A stretch of 64,000 nucleotides of DNA. Source: Sva-07 sp963716095 (lineage in GTDB: Bacteria > Actinomycetota > Acidimicrobiia > Acidimicrobiales > Ilumatobacteraceae). This document shows, one piece after another, positions 1-13,780 of this stretch (the first letter of the stretch is position 1; every line of letters begins with the position of its first letter). Location: positions 53,803 to 117,802 of the forward strand of contig CAVQSV010000003.1 in assembly GCA_963716095.1 (NCBI GenBank), in the 5' to 3' direction. Both the position numbers and the translations under genes were made by a program. The notes below the pieces were generated by a model. That model was given only the letters and a program-made list of their open reading frames with translations, ran no database searches and was not told the origin of the DNA.

Positions 1-1
1 C

Positions 2-466
2 GAACGCAACGACGTCACGCCGGAGGAGTTCGATCCGCTGTTCGCCGACGAGTCCGAGGCGCTCGGCCACCGAATTCCCGGCGCCGACGTGCTCGGGCTG
101 CTGTCGGGCGAGATCCGCCCCGAGATGGTCCAGGCCCTCGATCGCGTCATCCGGGCCGGGTACCGCACGGCGTGTCTCACGAACAACGTCGTCGGCGGTG
201 AGCAGCGAATGGAGGTCGGCGACGTCATGGTGATGTTCGACCAGGTCGTCGAGTCGAGCAAGGTCGGCTGCCGCAAGCCCGAGCCCCGCTTCTACGAGAT
301 CGCCTGCGAGCTCCTCAGCGTGGATCCGAACGAGTGTGTGTTCCTCGATGACCTCGGCATCAACCTGAAGCCGGCCAAGGCAATGGGCATGACCACGATC
401 AAGGTCGGGGCAGCCGCACCCGCGATCACCGAACTCGAACGCGTGCTCGGAATCTCTCTGCGATGA
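2..466 (+). CDS. HAD-family hydrolase, C-terminal part (gene enters from the left edge)
   Basis: The frame is open from base 2 to the TGA at 464-466, so the true start lies outside the window; the first in-frame start-like codon at 89 is internal. The visible 154 residues resemble the C-terminal half of HAD-superfamily phosphatases of the epoxide-hydrolase-N/ACAD10 type: a segment ending CLTNNV (motif II, Thr/Asn), then GCRKPEPRFY (the KPE/KPD lysine of motif III) and VFLDDLGINLKPAKAMGMTT (motif IV acidic pair followed by the usual NxxxAxxxGM helix). The nucleophile Asp of motif I would be upstream and is not seen. Substrate cannot be deduced. It converges on kgd; a hairpin overlaps its stop codon. 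Confidence 0.8.
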   Translation, partial: ERNDVTPEEFDPLFADESEALGHRIPGADVLGLLSGEIRPEMVQALDRVIRAGYRTACLTNNVVGGEQRMEVGDVMVMFDQVVESSKVGCRKPEPRFYEIACELLSVDPNECVFLDDLGINLKPAKAMGMTTIKVGAAAPAITELERVLGISLR

Positions 467-502
467 GTTTCCGCGACACCCGTGGTCGCTGAAACTCATC
501 GC
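460..502. terminator. Bidirectional hairpin, GATGAG family, copy 1
   Basis: Arms GCGATGAGTTTCCGCGAC (460-477) and its near-perfect inverse (485-502, one mismatch) flank a 7-nt loop. The left arm contains the stop codon of the HAD gene and the right arm ends 8 bp before the kgd stop, so it can serve both converging transcripts. No U-run follows. Related hairpins lie at 6234, 13726 and 22738. Confidence 0.6.
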
Positions 503-509
503 TCCGACG

Positions 510-4244
<3,735 letters not shown>

Positions 4245-4312
4245 GGTACCGGTCGGGCGCGACCGGAGACCGGCCAATGGACCGACTTGTGCGAACTGCT
4301 CCTCACACGATC

Positions 4313-4367
4313 TTGACCGAACCTTGACCGCCAGACCTTGACCACACAGCGTGTCGCGGGACTACGT
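4313..4367 (+). promoter_or_regulatory. Divergent kgd / ftsH-like region: three TTGACC repeats and a candidate promoter
   Basis: In the 198-bp gap between kgd and the FtsH-like gene, TTGACC occurs at 4313, 4324 and 4337 in the same orientation. The last, with TACGTT at 4362-4367 (19-bp spacer), is a plausible sigma70-type promoter giving a leader of about 70 nt before the ATG at 4443. The extra copies may be alternative -35 boxes or a regulator site; nothing here distinguishes these. Confidence 0.4.
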
Positions 4368-4442
4368 TCAGTGACCAGTCGTTGCATCAGGGGTCAGCTC
4401 CGCGATGTGACACCTCGAGACACCGCAACGAAGGGGATCCAC

Positions 4443-6227
4443 ATGGAAATGACACGACTCAGCAGCGGCCAGATGTTGTCGGGCGACGACATCGACGCCA
4501 ACGCCAACCGCGAACGCACTCGCCAGAAGCGGCTCAGGAAATGGCTGGTCATGCTCGGGGTGGTCCTCGCCTATCTCGTGTGGCGGCTCGTCAACGACAA
4601 CCAGATCCGCTTCGGCGTGCCCGGCTGGCTGACGGGCAACCCCGAGATCATCATCGCTCTCGGCCTCATCCTGATCCTCGGCACGGTCATCTTCATCCCG
4701 TTCCTCACCGCGGGCCGCTCACCACACACGCTCCTGCGAGCGTCGGACTCCAACGTCCGCCTCGACGACGTCGTCGGTGCCGACCAGACGAAACGCGAGG
4801 CCATCGACTCGATGAACCTGTTCCTCGCGTCCGAGACGTTCCAGAAGGAGATGGGCGGCAACGCCCGCAAGGGTGTGCTGTTCGAGGGTCCTCCCGGCAC
4901 CGGCAAGACCTACCTCGCCAAGGCGATGGCAGCCGAGGCCGGCGTCCCGTTCCTGTTCGTGTCGGCCAGCGAGTTCCAGTCGATGTACTACGGCCAGACC
5001 AACAAGAAGATTCGCTCCTTCTTCAAAGCGCTCCGCAAGGCCGCCCGTGACGAGGGCGGGGCGATCGGCTACATCGAGGAGTTCGACGCGATCGGCGGCG
5101 CCCGCAGTGGCATGAACACCGGCTCACAGCGTGAAGGAATCGTCGGCGTGGTCAACGAGTTGCTCGTGCAGATGCAGAGCTTCGACCTGCCGACGGGTCG
5201 CCAGAAGTTCAAGACCTGGTGGATCGACTGGTTCAACGGCTTCCTCCCCGCCGACCGTCGCCGCCCACGCCCGAAGCGCAGCGAGGCCAACATCTTGATC
5301 GTGGCAGCGACCAACCGTGCTGCCGACCTCGATCCGGCGCTGCTGCGTCCCGGCCGCTTCGACCGGGTGATCGGCTTCAATCTGCCCCCACGGTCGGACC
5401 GCCTCGCAATCGCCGAGTACTACCTGGCGAAGAAGAAGCACGAGGAGAATGTCACGGCGTCACTGATCGCCGATCTGTCCGCCGGCTACACGCCGGTGAA
5501 GATCGAGAAACTCCTCGACGAGGCGTTGATCATCGCGCTGCGAACCGGTCGCACGGCGATGACGTTCACCGATGTGCTCCATGCCCAGTTGGTCACCGAG
5601 GTCGGCGTTGCTCACGAGATGGGCTATCACCCGGACGAGCGCCGGCGGATCGCCATTCACGAAGCCGGCCACGCACTGACCGCCGTGCTCACCCGCCGCG
5701 ACGTGAAGATGGCATCGATCCTGCGTCGTTCAGCGGCGTTGGGTCTCGTCGCCCACGGTGACGTCGAGGAGCGCTTCCTCAAGACCCCGAGCGACGCCCG
5801 CGACCTGATCTGCGTGGCACTCGCGGGACGCGCCTCCGAACTCCAGGAGTACGGAGAGGCATCGAGCGGCATCTCGTCCGATCTCGCCGTCGCCACCAAC
5901 CTCGCCTCGCAGCTCGTCGGCCAGCTCGGGAACGGTCCCGGGTTGTTGAGCCTCGACTCCGCCGGCGTGCCCACCGCGGGCAACCTCGTGGCGAAGGTGC
6001 TCTCCGACGAACCCAGCCGGGAGGCCGCCGAGGCGCTGATGACCGAAGGCGCCGAGCGGGCAGCGCTGATGACGTCGAAGTACCGGGATGCGCTGTTGCG
6101 CATCGCCGACGGACTGTGCGAGAGCGACGAGCTCGAAGGCGACCAGATCAAGGCGATCGTCGCCGAGTACGCCGACGTCACCGAGCGCCGCGGCCCGGTG
6201 CGCATCGCGCCCGTGCCGACCGCCTGA
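4443..6227 (+). CDS. FtsH-like membrane AAA+ zinc metalloprotease
   Basis: Likely membrane-anchored ATP-dependent protease of 594 residues. Two hydrophobic segments (about 32-52 and 68-90) precede an AAA module with Walker A GPPGTGKT (about 149), an arginine-finger region ATNRAADLDPALLRPGRFDR (about 289), then a protease domain with zinc motif HEAGH (about 406) and the downstream acidic ligand region (GISSDL). The Walker B reads GYIEEFDAIG, with Glu where FtsH normally has the first Asp; an unusual Trp-rich insertion (WWIDWFNGFLP) lies between Walker B and the arginine finger. ATG 4443 is preceded by AAGGGG at 4431-4436; an in-frame TTG at 4338 is judged too early. This is a divergent FtsH-like protein, probably not the housekeeping FtsH. 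Confidence 0.85.
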   Translation: MEMTRLSSGQMLSGDDIDANANRERTRQKRLRKWLVMLGVVLAYLVWRLVNDNQIRFGVPGWLTGNPEIIIALGLILILGTVIFIPFLTAGRSPHTLLRASDSNVRLDDVVGADQTKREAIDSMNLFLASETFQKEMGGNARKGVLFEGPPGTGKTYLAKAMAAEAGVPFLFVSASEFQSMYYGQTNKKIRSFFKALRKAARDEGGAIGYIEEFDAIGGARSGMNTGSQREGIVGVVNELLVQMQSFDLPTGRQKFKTWWIDWFNGFLPADRRRPRPKRSEANILIVAATNRAADLDPALLRPGRFDRVIGFNLPPRSDRLAIAEYYLAKKKHEENVTASLIADLSAGYTPVKIEKLLDEALIIALRTGRTAMTFTDVLHAQLVTEVGVAHEMGYHPDERRRIAIHEAGHALTAVLTRRDVKMASILRRSAALGLVAHGDVEERFLKTPSDARDLICVALAGRASELQEYGEASSGISSDLAVATNLASQLVGQLGNGPGLLSLDSAGVPTAGNLVAKVLSDEPSREAAEALMTEGAERAALMTSKYRDALLRIADGLCESDELEGDQIKAIVAEYADVTERRGPVRIAPVPTA

Positions 6228-6233
6228 GCGCCA

Positions 6234-6276
6234 GCGATGAGTTTCCGCGCCCACAGGTGTCGCGGAAACTCATCGC
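6234..6276. terminator. Bidirectional hairpin, GATGAG family, copy 2
   Basis: Perfect 16-bp arms GCGATGAGTTTCCGCG (6234-6249) and its inverse (6261-6276) with an 11-nt loop. It fills the 55-bp gap between the converging FtsH-like gene and the aldo/keto reductase, 6 bp from each stop. The arm sequence is nearly that of copy 1 at 460. Confidence 0.65.
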
Positions 6277-6282
6277 GACGCG

Positions 6283-7161
6283 TCAGATGCGTTCGAGGAC
6301 CTCGCCGTCGAACAGCGGGGTGATTCCTTCAGCGACGACGTCGGCTCGCATCTCCTCGACCGTCGGCGCCGACAGATCGGCACTCGCCGCATCGATGATC
6401 GGCGGCAGGAGCCGTGCATCGCTCGTGGTGTTCAGGAACATCTGCGGGTGGGCGAGCACGAATCGCACGGCCCGATCGATTGCCGACGGGTCGGTCAGCG
6501 CGTCGTACCAGGTGAAGTGGGGTGTTGCCTCGTCGGCCCACCGGCCGCGGGCGATCGACTTGATGGTCTGCACCGCAACGTCTCGTTCGGCGCACACCTC
6601 GAGGAGTTCCTCGACGTCGGACCGGTAGTCCGTGTTGTCGAGCAGGATGTAGTTGATCGGCAACAACACCGACGCGAAGCCGAAGCGTTCGAGACTGCGC
6701 AGGTGCATCCCGGGGATGCGGAGACCGTGTCCGGTCACTCCGATGTGCGACACCAGCCCTTCGTGTTGCGCTGCGGTGAGCGCTTCGACGGCGCCGCCGG
6801 GCGCGAACACCGCATCGAACTCGTCGTCCTCGACCAGGTTGTGCAGTTGGATCAGGTCGACATGGTCGACGCCCATCCGCTCCAGCGAGCGTTCGAGTTC
6901 GGCACGAGCAGCGTCACCGCGACGTTCACCGGTCTTGGTCGCGAGAAAGACCTCGTTGCGATGATGGCCGAGCCACCCCCGCAGCCGGTCCTCCGACGCG
7001 CCGTACGAGGCAGCGGTGTCGATGTGGTTGATTCCCCACTCGTGAATGCGGTCCAACGTCGCATCGGCGCGTTCCTGACTCATCCCACCGAGTGCGGCGG
7101 CGCCGAAGATCACCCGAGTGGACTGATGACCGGTGGATCCGAACGCGGCGGTGGGGAGCAT
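6283..7161 (-). CDS. Aldo/keto reductase
   Basis: A 292-residue (alpha/beta)8-barrel NAD(P)H-dependent oxidoreductase. The family tetrad is visible: HIDTAASYG near 45-53 (Asp and catalytic Tyr), LATKTG near 70 (Lys) and LIQLHN near 103 (His). The substrate is unknown; the set of residues says only that a carbonyl or sugar-like substrate is likely. ATG 7161 is supported by a TACGGT box at 7169-7174 ending 7 nt upstream, a leaderless arrangement shared with many genes here; the same frame stays open much further upstream but without family similarity. It is divergent from the PhyH gene. Confidence 0.88.
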   Translation of the reverse strand: MLPTAAFGSTGHQSTRVIFGAAALGGMSQERADATLDRIHEWGINHIDTAASYGASEDRLRGWLGHHRNEVFLATKTGERRGDAARAELERSLERMGVDHVDLIQLHNLVEDDEFDAVFAPGGAVEALTAAQHEGLVSHIGVTGHGLRIPGMHLRSLERFGFASVLLPINYILLDNTDYRSDVEELLEVCAERDVAVQTIKSIARGRWADEATPHFTWYDALTDPSAIDRAVRFVLAHPQMFLNTTSDARLLPPIIDAASADLSAPTVEEMRADVVAEGITPLFDGEVLERI

Positions 7162-7203
7162 GGCGACGACCGTACCTGCGGTCGGATCTGGGAAGATCAC
7201 CGG

Positions 7204-7996
7204 GTGGACAACGAAATCGACGAGTTCCAGCGTGATGGCGCAACGCTGCTCCGAGGCGTCGTCGACCCCCGCTGGTTGACGCTGCTGGCCGAGGGGGTCG
7301 AGTACAACCGCACCAACCCGAGCCGGTGGGCCCACTGGTACACCGATGCCGACCGGGCGACCGGATTCTGGACCGACTACGTCACGTGGCCCGACGTCGA
7401 GGCGTACCGGCGCGTCGCATTCGAGAGCGGTCTCGCACGGACGGCGGGGCGGTTGATGGCGTCGAGGTCGGTGCGGTTCTTCCACGACCACGTACTGGTG
7501 AAGGAGCCCGGCGCCACCGAGCCGACACCGTGGCATCACGACGACCCCTACTACTGCGTCGATGGGATGCAGAACGTGTCCATGTGGATCGCGCTCGATC
7601 CGGTGCCGACGCGAAACCGGTCTGAGCTTCATCGCCAGGTCCCACCGCTGGGGCCGACGGTTCGTTCCTCGCCGGTTCCTCGACCACGTCCCGTACGGCA
7701 GCGCCGATGACCGTTTCGAATTGCTCCCGTCCGACGACGAGCTGCTCGACGGTCAGCGGGTGATCGGCTGGGACGTCGAGCCCGGCGACGTCGTCGCCTT
7801 CCACTACCGGACGCTGCACGGCGCACCGGGCAACCAGTCGCCGACCCGGCGTCGGGCAGTCAGCCTGCGGTGGCTCGGCGACGACGCCCGCTTCGGCGTC
7901 CGGCCGTGGACCACCTCGCCGCCCTACGAACCCAACGGTCTGGTCGAGGGAAGTTCACTCGACGGTGACCCCCGGTTCCCTGTCGTCGCGCTCTGA
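7204..7996 (+). pseudogene. Phytanoyl-CoA dioxygenase (PhyH) family protein, frameshifted
   Basis: Two frames together encode one Fe(II)/2-oxoglutarate oxygenase of about 264 residues. The first frame runs from GTG 7204 (VDNEIDEFQRDG) through the HxD iron motif in TPWHHDDPYY (about residue 110) to DPVPT near 7611; the second resumes as ETGLSFIARSH and carries the distal iron His and 2OG Arg (HYRTLHGAPGN, RRRAV). Removing one base in acgcgaaacc (about 7609-7613) restores a continuous protein, so this is a +1 insertion, either a sequencing error or a recent mutation. Substrate unknown. Its end lies 16 bp before the nitronate monooxygenase start. Confidence 0.78.
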
Positions 7997-8012
7997 TCGC
8001 CAAGATGGCGAG

Positions 8013-8954
8013 ATGACATCAGCACTCCCCGCCGCGTTCGACAATCGAGTCAGCCGTGACCTCGGCGTCGACATCCCGATCGTGCAGGCGCCGATGGGCT
8101 GGATCGCACGATCCCAGCTGGCCTCCGCGGTGTCACGGGCGGGCGCCTGCGGGATCATCGAGACGTCGTCGGGCGAGCTCGACGCGGTCAAGGACGAGAT
8201 CCGCAAGATGCGCGACCTCACCGACCGGCCGTTCGGGGTCAACATCGCCCAGGCATTCGTCCGCGACCCGGCGATCGCCGAGTTCGTGATCGATCAGGGC
8301 GTCAAGTTCGTGACCACCTCTGCAGGCTCCCCGACGAAGTACACGGGCGTGCTCAAAGCGGCCGGTCTCACCGTCTATCACGTGGTACCGACGCTCGCCG
8401 CTGCGCTGAAGGCGGTCGACGCAGGCGTCGACGGACTGGTGGTGGAAGGCGGCGAAGGCGGTGGGTTCAAGAGCCCCACGCCGGTGTCCACGATGGTGCT
8501 GTTGCCTCTGGTCCGCTCGAAGGTCGACGTCCCCATCATCGCTGCCGGCGGCATCACCGACGGTGCCACCATGGCCGCAGCGTTCGCGCTCGGCGCCGAA
8601 GGCGTCCAGATGGGCACCCGCATGGTGTCGGCAGCCGAATCGCCCGTCCACGACAACTGGAAGCAGGCGATCGTCGACGCCGCCGAAACCGACACGCTGT
8701 TCCTCAATCAGCGCCACTCGCCCGCCCTTCGTGCGCTGCGAACGGAGAAGACCGAGGCGTTGGTCGGTGCGGAACACAACGTGTTCGGCGACTTCGGCAA
8801 TGCCATCGACCTGTACTTCGGCGGCGACATGAACGCGGCGATCGCCCTGTCGGGTCAGGTGGCCGGCCGCATCGAATCGGTCGAGACGGTGGCAAAGATC
8901 ATCGACGACACGATCACGGGGTTCGCCGCCACCGTCGCCCGGCTCGCGGGCTGA
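8013..8954 (+). CDS. Nitronate monooxygenase / NPD-type flavoprotein
   Basis: A 313-residue TIM-barrel FMN protein of the 2-nitropropane dioxygenase family. Visible motifs are the N-terminal PIVQAPMGWIA, the phosphate-binding PIIAAGGITDG, and GAEGVQMGTR near the C-terminal third. The loop that in classical nitronate monooxygenases reads EAGGHxG is VEGGEGGGF here, without the catalytic His, so activity on nitronates is uncertain and the enzyme may be closer to FabK-like or other NPD-fold reductases. ATG 8013 is preferred; an in-frame start at 7965 would overlap the previous gene with residues unlike the family. Confidence 0.85.
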   Translation: MTSALPAAFDNRVSRDLGVDIPIVQAPMGWIARSQLASAVSRAGACGIIETSSGELDAVKDEIRKMRDLTDRPFGVNIAQAFVRDPAIAEFVIDQGVKFVTTSAGSPTKYTGVLKAAGLTVYHVVPTLAAALKAVDAGVDGLVVEGGEGGGFKSPTPVSTMVLLPLVRSKVDVPIIAAGGITDGATMAAAFALGAEGVQMGTRMVSAAESPVHDNWKQAIVDAAETDTLFLNQRHSPALRALRTEKTEALVGAEHNVFGDFGNAIDLYFGGDMNAAIALSGQVAGRIESVETVAKIIDDTITGFAATVARLAG

Positions 8955-8994
8955 CCCAACGTTCGGGGTCCGACAGCGACCGCCACGTCGATCG

Positions 8995-9756
8995 CTACTT
9001 CGATGCGGCGTCGACGACCACCTCGGTGAAGGCAGCCGCATCGAGCAGTTCCGACCGGGATGCCGGCGACGGGTTGGCTCGCACCGCCACCGCGGCGCGC
9101 AGCATGTCGGCGAAGTCGGGGGCGCGCTCGGCGGCCCATCCACCCGCAGCCGACTTCGACATCACATCGCCGGTCTCCCACGTGTAGAGCATCCGGGCCA
9201 CACCCAGCGCCACCCACTCCAGCACCTCGCCGCCGTACTCGGTCTCGTCGCTCGCCTCGACCCCGGCAGCGAGCCGCTCGCCGACGCCACGCCAATAGGT
9301 CTGCAGGTTCTCGCGAACGAACAGCCGCCGTTCGGTCTCGTCGACGAATACCCCGATCCGGTCGGGGCGCTCGCCGCGCAGCGTGATGCCGCGGGAGGCG
9401 AGGGTGTACCACGTGACCGGGTTGATCTCGAACGACTCGCCGTCGACGTGGTACTCGCCGTCGAGCACCCACGGCCGCTGCACCGCCATCGGTGGCACGA
9501 CCAGGTCGCCCCACGCAACGTACGGGCCGTCGATCGAGATGCTCGACGTGATCGCGGCCTGTGCTGCTGCCAGGTCGTCGAACACGTCGGGGTCGGACGG
9601 GTCGGCGATGACCGCGATGACGTCGATGTCGCTGTGCGGGGTCCAGTCGTCGAGCGCCACAGATCCCACGAGGTACAGCCCCTCGATGGTGCCGGGTGCC
9701 AACTGGTCGTGCACCCGCAGCCACTCGTCGAGGGCGTCGGCGACCGGCGTTGGCAT
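8995..9756 (-). CDS. AadA/DUF4111-type nucleotidyltransferase
   Basis: A 253-residue protein with the antitoxin/aminoglycoside-adenylyltransferase nucleotidyltransferase signature GSVALDDWTPHSDIDV (about 30-45): a Gly-Ser followed by the paired metal-binding Asp residues. The rest is helical with a conserved C-terminal region typical of streptomycin-3-adenylyltransferase-like (AadA) proteins. Whether it modifies an aminoglycoside or an endogenous molecule cannot be told from the sequence; resistance should not be assumed. ATG 9756 chosen because similarity begins at TPVADALDEWL; upstream in-frame sequence overlaps the divergent flavin reductase promoter. Confidence 0.78.
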   Translation of the reverse strand: MPTPVADALDEWLRVHDQLAPGTIEGLYLVGSVALDDWTPHSDIDVIAVIADPSDPDVFDDLAAAQAAITSSISIDGPYVAWGDLVVPPMAVQRPWVLDGEYHVDGESFEINPVTWYTLASRGITLRGERPDRIGVFVDETERRLFVRENLQTYWRGVGERLAAGVEASDETEYGGEVLEWVALGVARMLYTWETGDVMSKSAAGGWAAERAPDFADMLRAAVAVRANPSPASRSELLDAAAFTEVVVDAASK

Positions 9757-9807
9757 CGTCACGGGTTCCACGGGCCGCACGGTATCTGTCGCTCCTACCC
9801 TGGGTAC

Positions 9808-10305
9808 ATGGCCATCGATGACGAACTGACCAACCGGATCACGTGGAAGATCCCGAACGCGCTCGCGCTGGTCGGCTCCGCACACAGCGGCGAACGCAAC
9901 GCGATGACCACGAGCTGGATCACCCAGCTGTCGATGGAGCCGGTGCTGATCGGTATCGGGGTCGACAACTCAGCGGTCACACATCGGCTGATCACCGGGA
10001 GCGGTGCGTTCACGGTGAACCTCTGGGACAGCGAGAACACCCGCCCCTTCGTCAAGTTCTCGAAGCCTGCCGTCGACGACGGCGACACCTTGAACGGGTG
10101 GGCGGTGAACGCTGCGACGACGGGCGCGCCGGTGTTCGCCGACGCGATCGCCTGGATGGATTGCGAGGTCCGCCACACCCTCGATCTCGGCACACACACC
10201 CTGTTCGTCGGCGAGCTGCTCGACGGCGCGATCCGCGACGACGACGCTCGTTCCGCCGCGATGAGCGACACCCGCATGAAGTACGGCGGCGTCAAACGCC
10301 ACTGA
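9808..10305 (+). CDS. Flavin reductase-like FMN-binding split-barrel protein
   Basis: A 165-residue protein resembling the flavin reductase-like domain: the segment LVGSAHSGERNAMTTSWITQ is the family's conserved early region (Thr/Ser contacting FMN phosphate), followed by PVLIGIGVDNSAVTHRLI and FTVNLWD. Such proteins supply reduced flavin to partner oxygenases or act as FMN-dependent reductases; no partner is adjacent. ATG 9808 follows TACCCT (9796-9801) by 6 nt, a leaderless promoter arrangement. It is divergent from the nucleotidyltransferase across 51 bp. Confidence 0.83.
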   Translation: MAIDDELTNRITWKIPNALALVGSAHSGERNAMTTSWITQLSMEPVLIGIGVDNSAVTHRLITGSGAFTVNLWDSENTRPFVKFSKPAVDDGDTLNGWAVNAATTGAPVFADAIAWMDCEVRHTLDLGTHTLFVGELLDGAIRDDDARSAAMSDTRMKYGGVKRH

Positions 10306-10354
10306 ACCGGTGACGCCGATGCCCGGGGCGTTGCAGCGTTAGCCTCGAAGCACC

Positions 10355-12026
<1,672 letters not shown>

Positions 12027-12028
<2 letters not shown>

Positions 12029-12092
12029 TCACGCCAGGGGTCAGACCCCACACGTGATCGATCACGCCTGGGGTCTGACCCCTGGCGTGATC
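12027..12092. repeat. Two head-to-head GATCACG/GGGGTC palindromes
   Basis: Two 33-bp palindromic units (12027-12059 and 12060-12092), themselves inverted relative to each other, so the whole 66 bp is also a near-perfect palindrome. Each unit has GATCACG outer arms and an inner GGGGTC/GACCCC stem. The first unit overlaps the ettA stop codon (TGATC). A third unit is at 19031 and a degenerate one at 59060. It may act as a terminator between ettA and the phosphatase gene, whose start is 18 bp further on. Confidence 0.75.
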
Positions 12093-12110
12093 GCCTGGCA
12101 GACTGGCTCG

Positions 12111-12863
12111 ATGCCCTCACTGGAGACCGACGGACAGCTCGCCACCCGGTTGGCGACGCAGACCGGTCACTTGCTGCTCGAGCTCCGGGCCAAGCTGTTC
12201 GCCGAGGGCGCATCCACCTGGGATGTCAAAGACGCCGGCGACGCGGTCGCCCAACGATTCCTCGCCCAGGAGTTCGCCACCCACCGCCCCGACGATGCCG
12301 TGCTGTCCGAGGAGGGACGCGAAGACCCGCGCCGCTTCGACGCCGACCGAGTGTGGATCGTGGACCCGCTCGATGGCACTCGCGAGTTCAGCGAGCCCGG
12401 CCGCATCGACTGGGCCGTCCACATCGCGCTCTGGACCGGCGATCGCTTCGGCGCTGCGGCCGTCAGCCTGCCGTCGCTCGACCGGACCTTCACCACCGAC
12501 GACCCCACCCCGATGCCGCCGTTCGATCGCGAACGCCCGATCCTGGTGACGTCACGAAATCGTGCGCCCTACGCCGCGGTGCTCGTGGCCGAGGGCCTCG
12601 ACTGCGATGCGGTGCGGCTCGGTTCGGCTGGAGCGAAGGCGATGTCGGTGGTGATGGGCGAGACCGACATCTACGTCCACGACGGGGGCATGTATCAGTG
12701 GGACTCGGCAGCCCCCGCCGGCGTCGCCCTCGCGTCGGGCTTTCACGTGAGCCGACTCGATGGCTCACCGATCGTCTACAACGATCGAGACCCCTGGCTC
12801 CCGGACTTCATCGTGTGCCGACCGGAGCTGGCAGAGGCCGTACTGAAGGCGATGTGGGGTTGA
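12111..12863 (+). CDS. cysQ: CysQ-like 3'(2'),5'-bisphosphate nucleotidase / inositol monophosphatase family
   Basis: A 250-residue Mg2+-dependent phosphatase. The lithium-sensitive phosphatase motifs are present: LSEEGRED (about 64, metal-binding Glu), WIVDPLDGTREF (about 81-92, metal-binding DPLDGT) and YQWDSAAPAGV (about 195, WDxAA). CysQ-type enzymes recycle 3'-phosphoadenosine 5'-phosphate from sulfur assimilation, and some act on inositol or fructose bisphosphate; sequence alone favours CysQ because of the DGTREF form. ATG 12111 is preferred to an upstream in-frame GTG at 12054 that lies inside the palindrome. Its end overlaps the enoyl-CoA hydratase start. Confidence 0.82.
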   Translation: MPSLETDGQLATRLATQTGHLLLELRAKLFAEGASTWDVKDAGDAVAQRFLAQEFATHRPDDAVLSEEGREDPRRFDADRVWIVDPLDGTREFSEPGRIDWAVHIALWTGDRFGAAAVSLPSLDRTFTTDDPTPMPPFDRERPILVTSRNRAPYAAVLVAEGLDCDAVRLGSAGAKAMSVVMGETDIYVHDGGMYQWDSAAPAGVALASGFHVSRLDGSPIVYNDRDPWLPDFIVCRPELAEAVLKAMWG

Positions 12864-13705
12864 ACAGCCCAACGACGAGCGGCGAACTCTCGGCAATCCG
12901 CTGGGAGATCGACAATCGGGTGGCGACCGTGTGGCTGCATCGCCCCCACCGCCACAACGCCTGGACCGGCACGATGCACACCGAGTACCGCAAGGTGATG
13001 GCCGACCTCGAGCACCGCGACGACATACGGGCAGTGGTGGTCACCGGCTCGCCTCCCGCGTTCTGCGTCGGCGGCGACTCGAAGGCCCTCGAGGGCCACG
13101 GTGAACGCGGCGGCTACGACAGCGGACTGCCCGCCGAGCCGGCCCGACCGGGGACCGGACCGGAGGTCGACGACCGGCTCGACGCCGATTTCACGTGGCA
13201 GCTCGGCTACCGGCTGCCGATCATCGCGGCCGTCAACGGTGCGTGCGCAGGGGTCGGCCTGGCGCTGGTGCTGTGGTGCGATCTCCGGTTCGTCGCCGCT
13301 GACGCCAAGCTCACCACGGCGGCAGCCAAGCTCGGGCTTCCCGCCGAGTACGGGATGAGCTGGATCCTTCCCCGTCTGATCGGGGTGACGCGCGCCAACG
13401 ACCTGCTGCTGTCGAGCCGCGTCGTCACCGGCTCCGACACCGCCGAGTGGGGCCTGTGGAACGGCGTCGAACCCGACGGCGAGGCAACGTTGGATGCCGC
13501 ACAGGCCTACGCCCGACTCCTCGCTGCGTCGACCGGCCCGACTGCGGTCGCAACCGCCAAGCGCCAACTCACCATCGATCTCCTCCGACACGACCCGGCC
13601 GCATCGATCGCCGATTCGCTGCACCTGCTCGATCAGGCAATGGGCACCGCCGAATACCGCGAGGGCGTCCGCGCCCTCACCGAGAAACGCCCACCCGACT
13701 TCTGA
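12854..13705 (+). CDS. Enoyl-CoA hydratase/isomerase (crotonase) family protein
   Basis: A 283-residue crotonase-fold protein, presumably acting on an acyl-CoA in fatty-acid or related degradation. The oxyanion-hole segments are clear: AVVVTGSPPAFCVGGDSKAL (about 60-80) and AAVNGACAGVGLALVLWCDL (about 120-140), followed by the PAEYGMSWILPRLIG region that replaces the usual catalytic Glu positions in part, so reaction type is open. GTG 12854 (GAAGG 4 nt upstream) or TTG 12860 may initiate; either overlaps the phosphatase stop, suggesting translational coupling. A Pro/Gly-rich insertion (about 80-105) follows the first oxyanion motif. Confidence 0.85.
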   Translation: MGLNSPTTSGELSAIRWEIDNRVATVWLHRPHRHNAWTGTMHTEYRKVMADLEHRDDIRAVVVTGSPPAFCVGGDSKALEGHGERGGYDSGLPAEPARPGTGPEVDDRLDADFTWQLGYRLPIIAAVNGACAGVGLALVLWCDLRFVAADAKLTTAAAKLGLPAEYGMSWILPRLIGVTRANDLLLSSRVVTGSDTAEWGLWNGVEPDGEATLDAAQAYARLLAASTGPTAVATAKRQLTIDLLRHDPAASIADSLHLLDQAMGTAEYREGVRALTEKRPPDF

Positions 13706-13725
13706 AGCACGGTCCGCCCTCCGAC

Positions 13726-13765
13726 CGATGAGCGAGCACACCGCATCTGCGGGTTTCGCTCATCG
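13726..13765. terminator. Bidirectional hairpin, GATGAG family, copy 3
   Basis: Arms CGATGAGCGA (13726-13735) and TCGCTCATCG (13756-13765), with a second nested stem CCGCA/TGCGG inside. It lies in the 75-bp convergent gap between the enoyl-CoA hydratase and the kinase-like gene. It keeps the GATGAG start of copies 1-2 but differs beyond it, with matching changes in both arms. Confidence 0.6.
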
Positions 13766-13780
13766 CTTCCGAGCGATCAG

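Noticed and set aside
8995..9756. Aminoglycoside resistance gene
   Set aside because: The nucleotidyltransferase motif supports only the fold; no evidence in the sequence or context shows drug modification.
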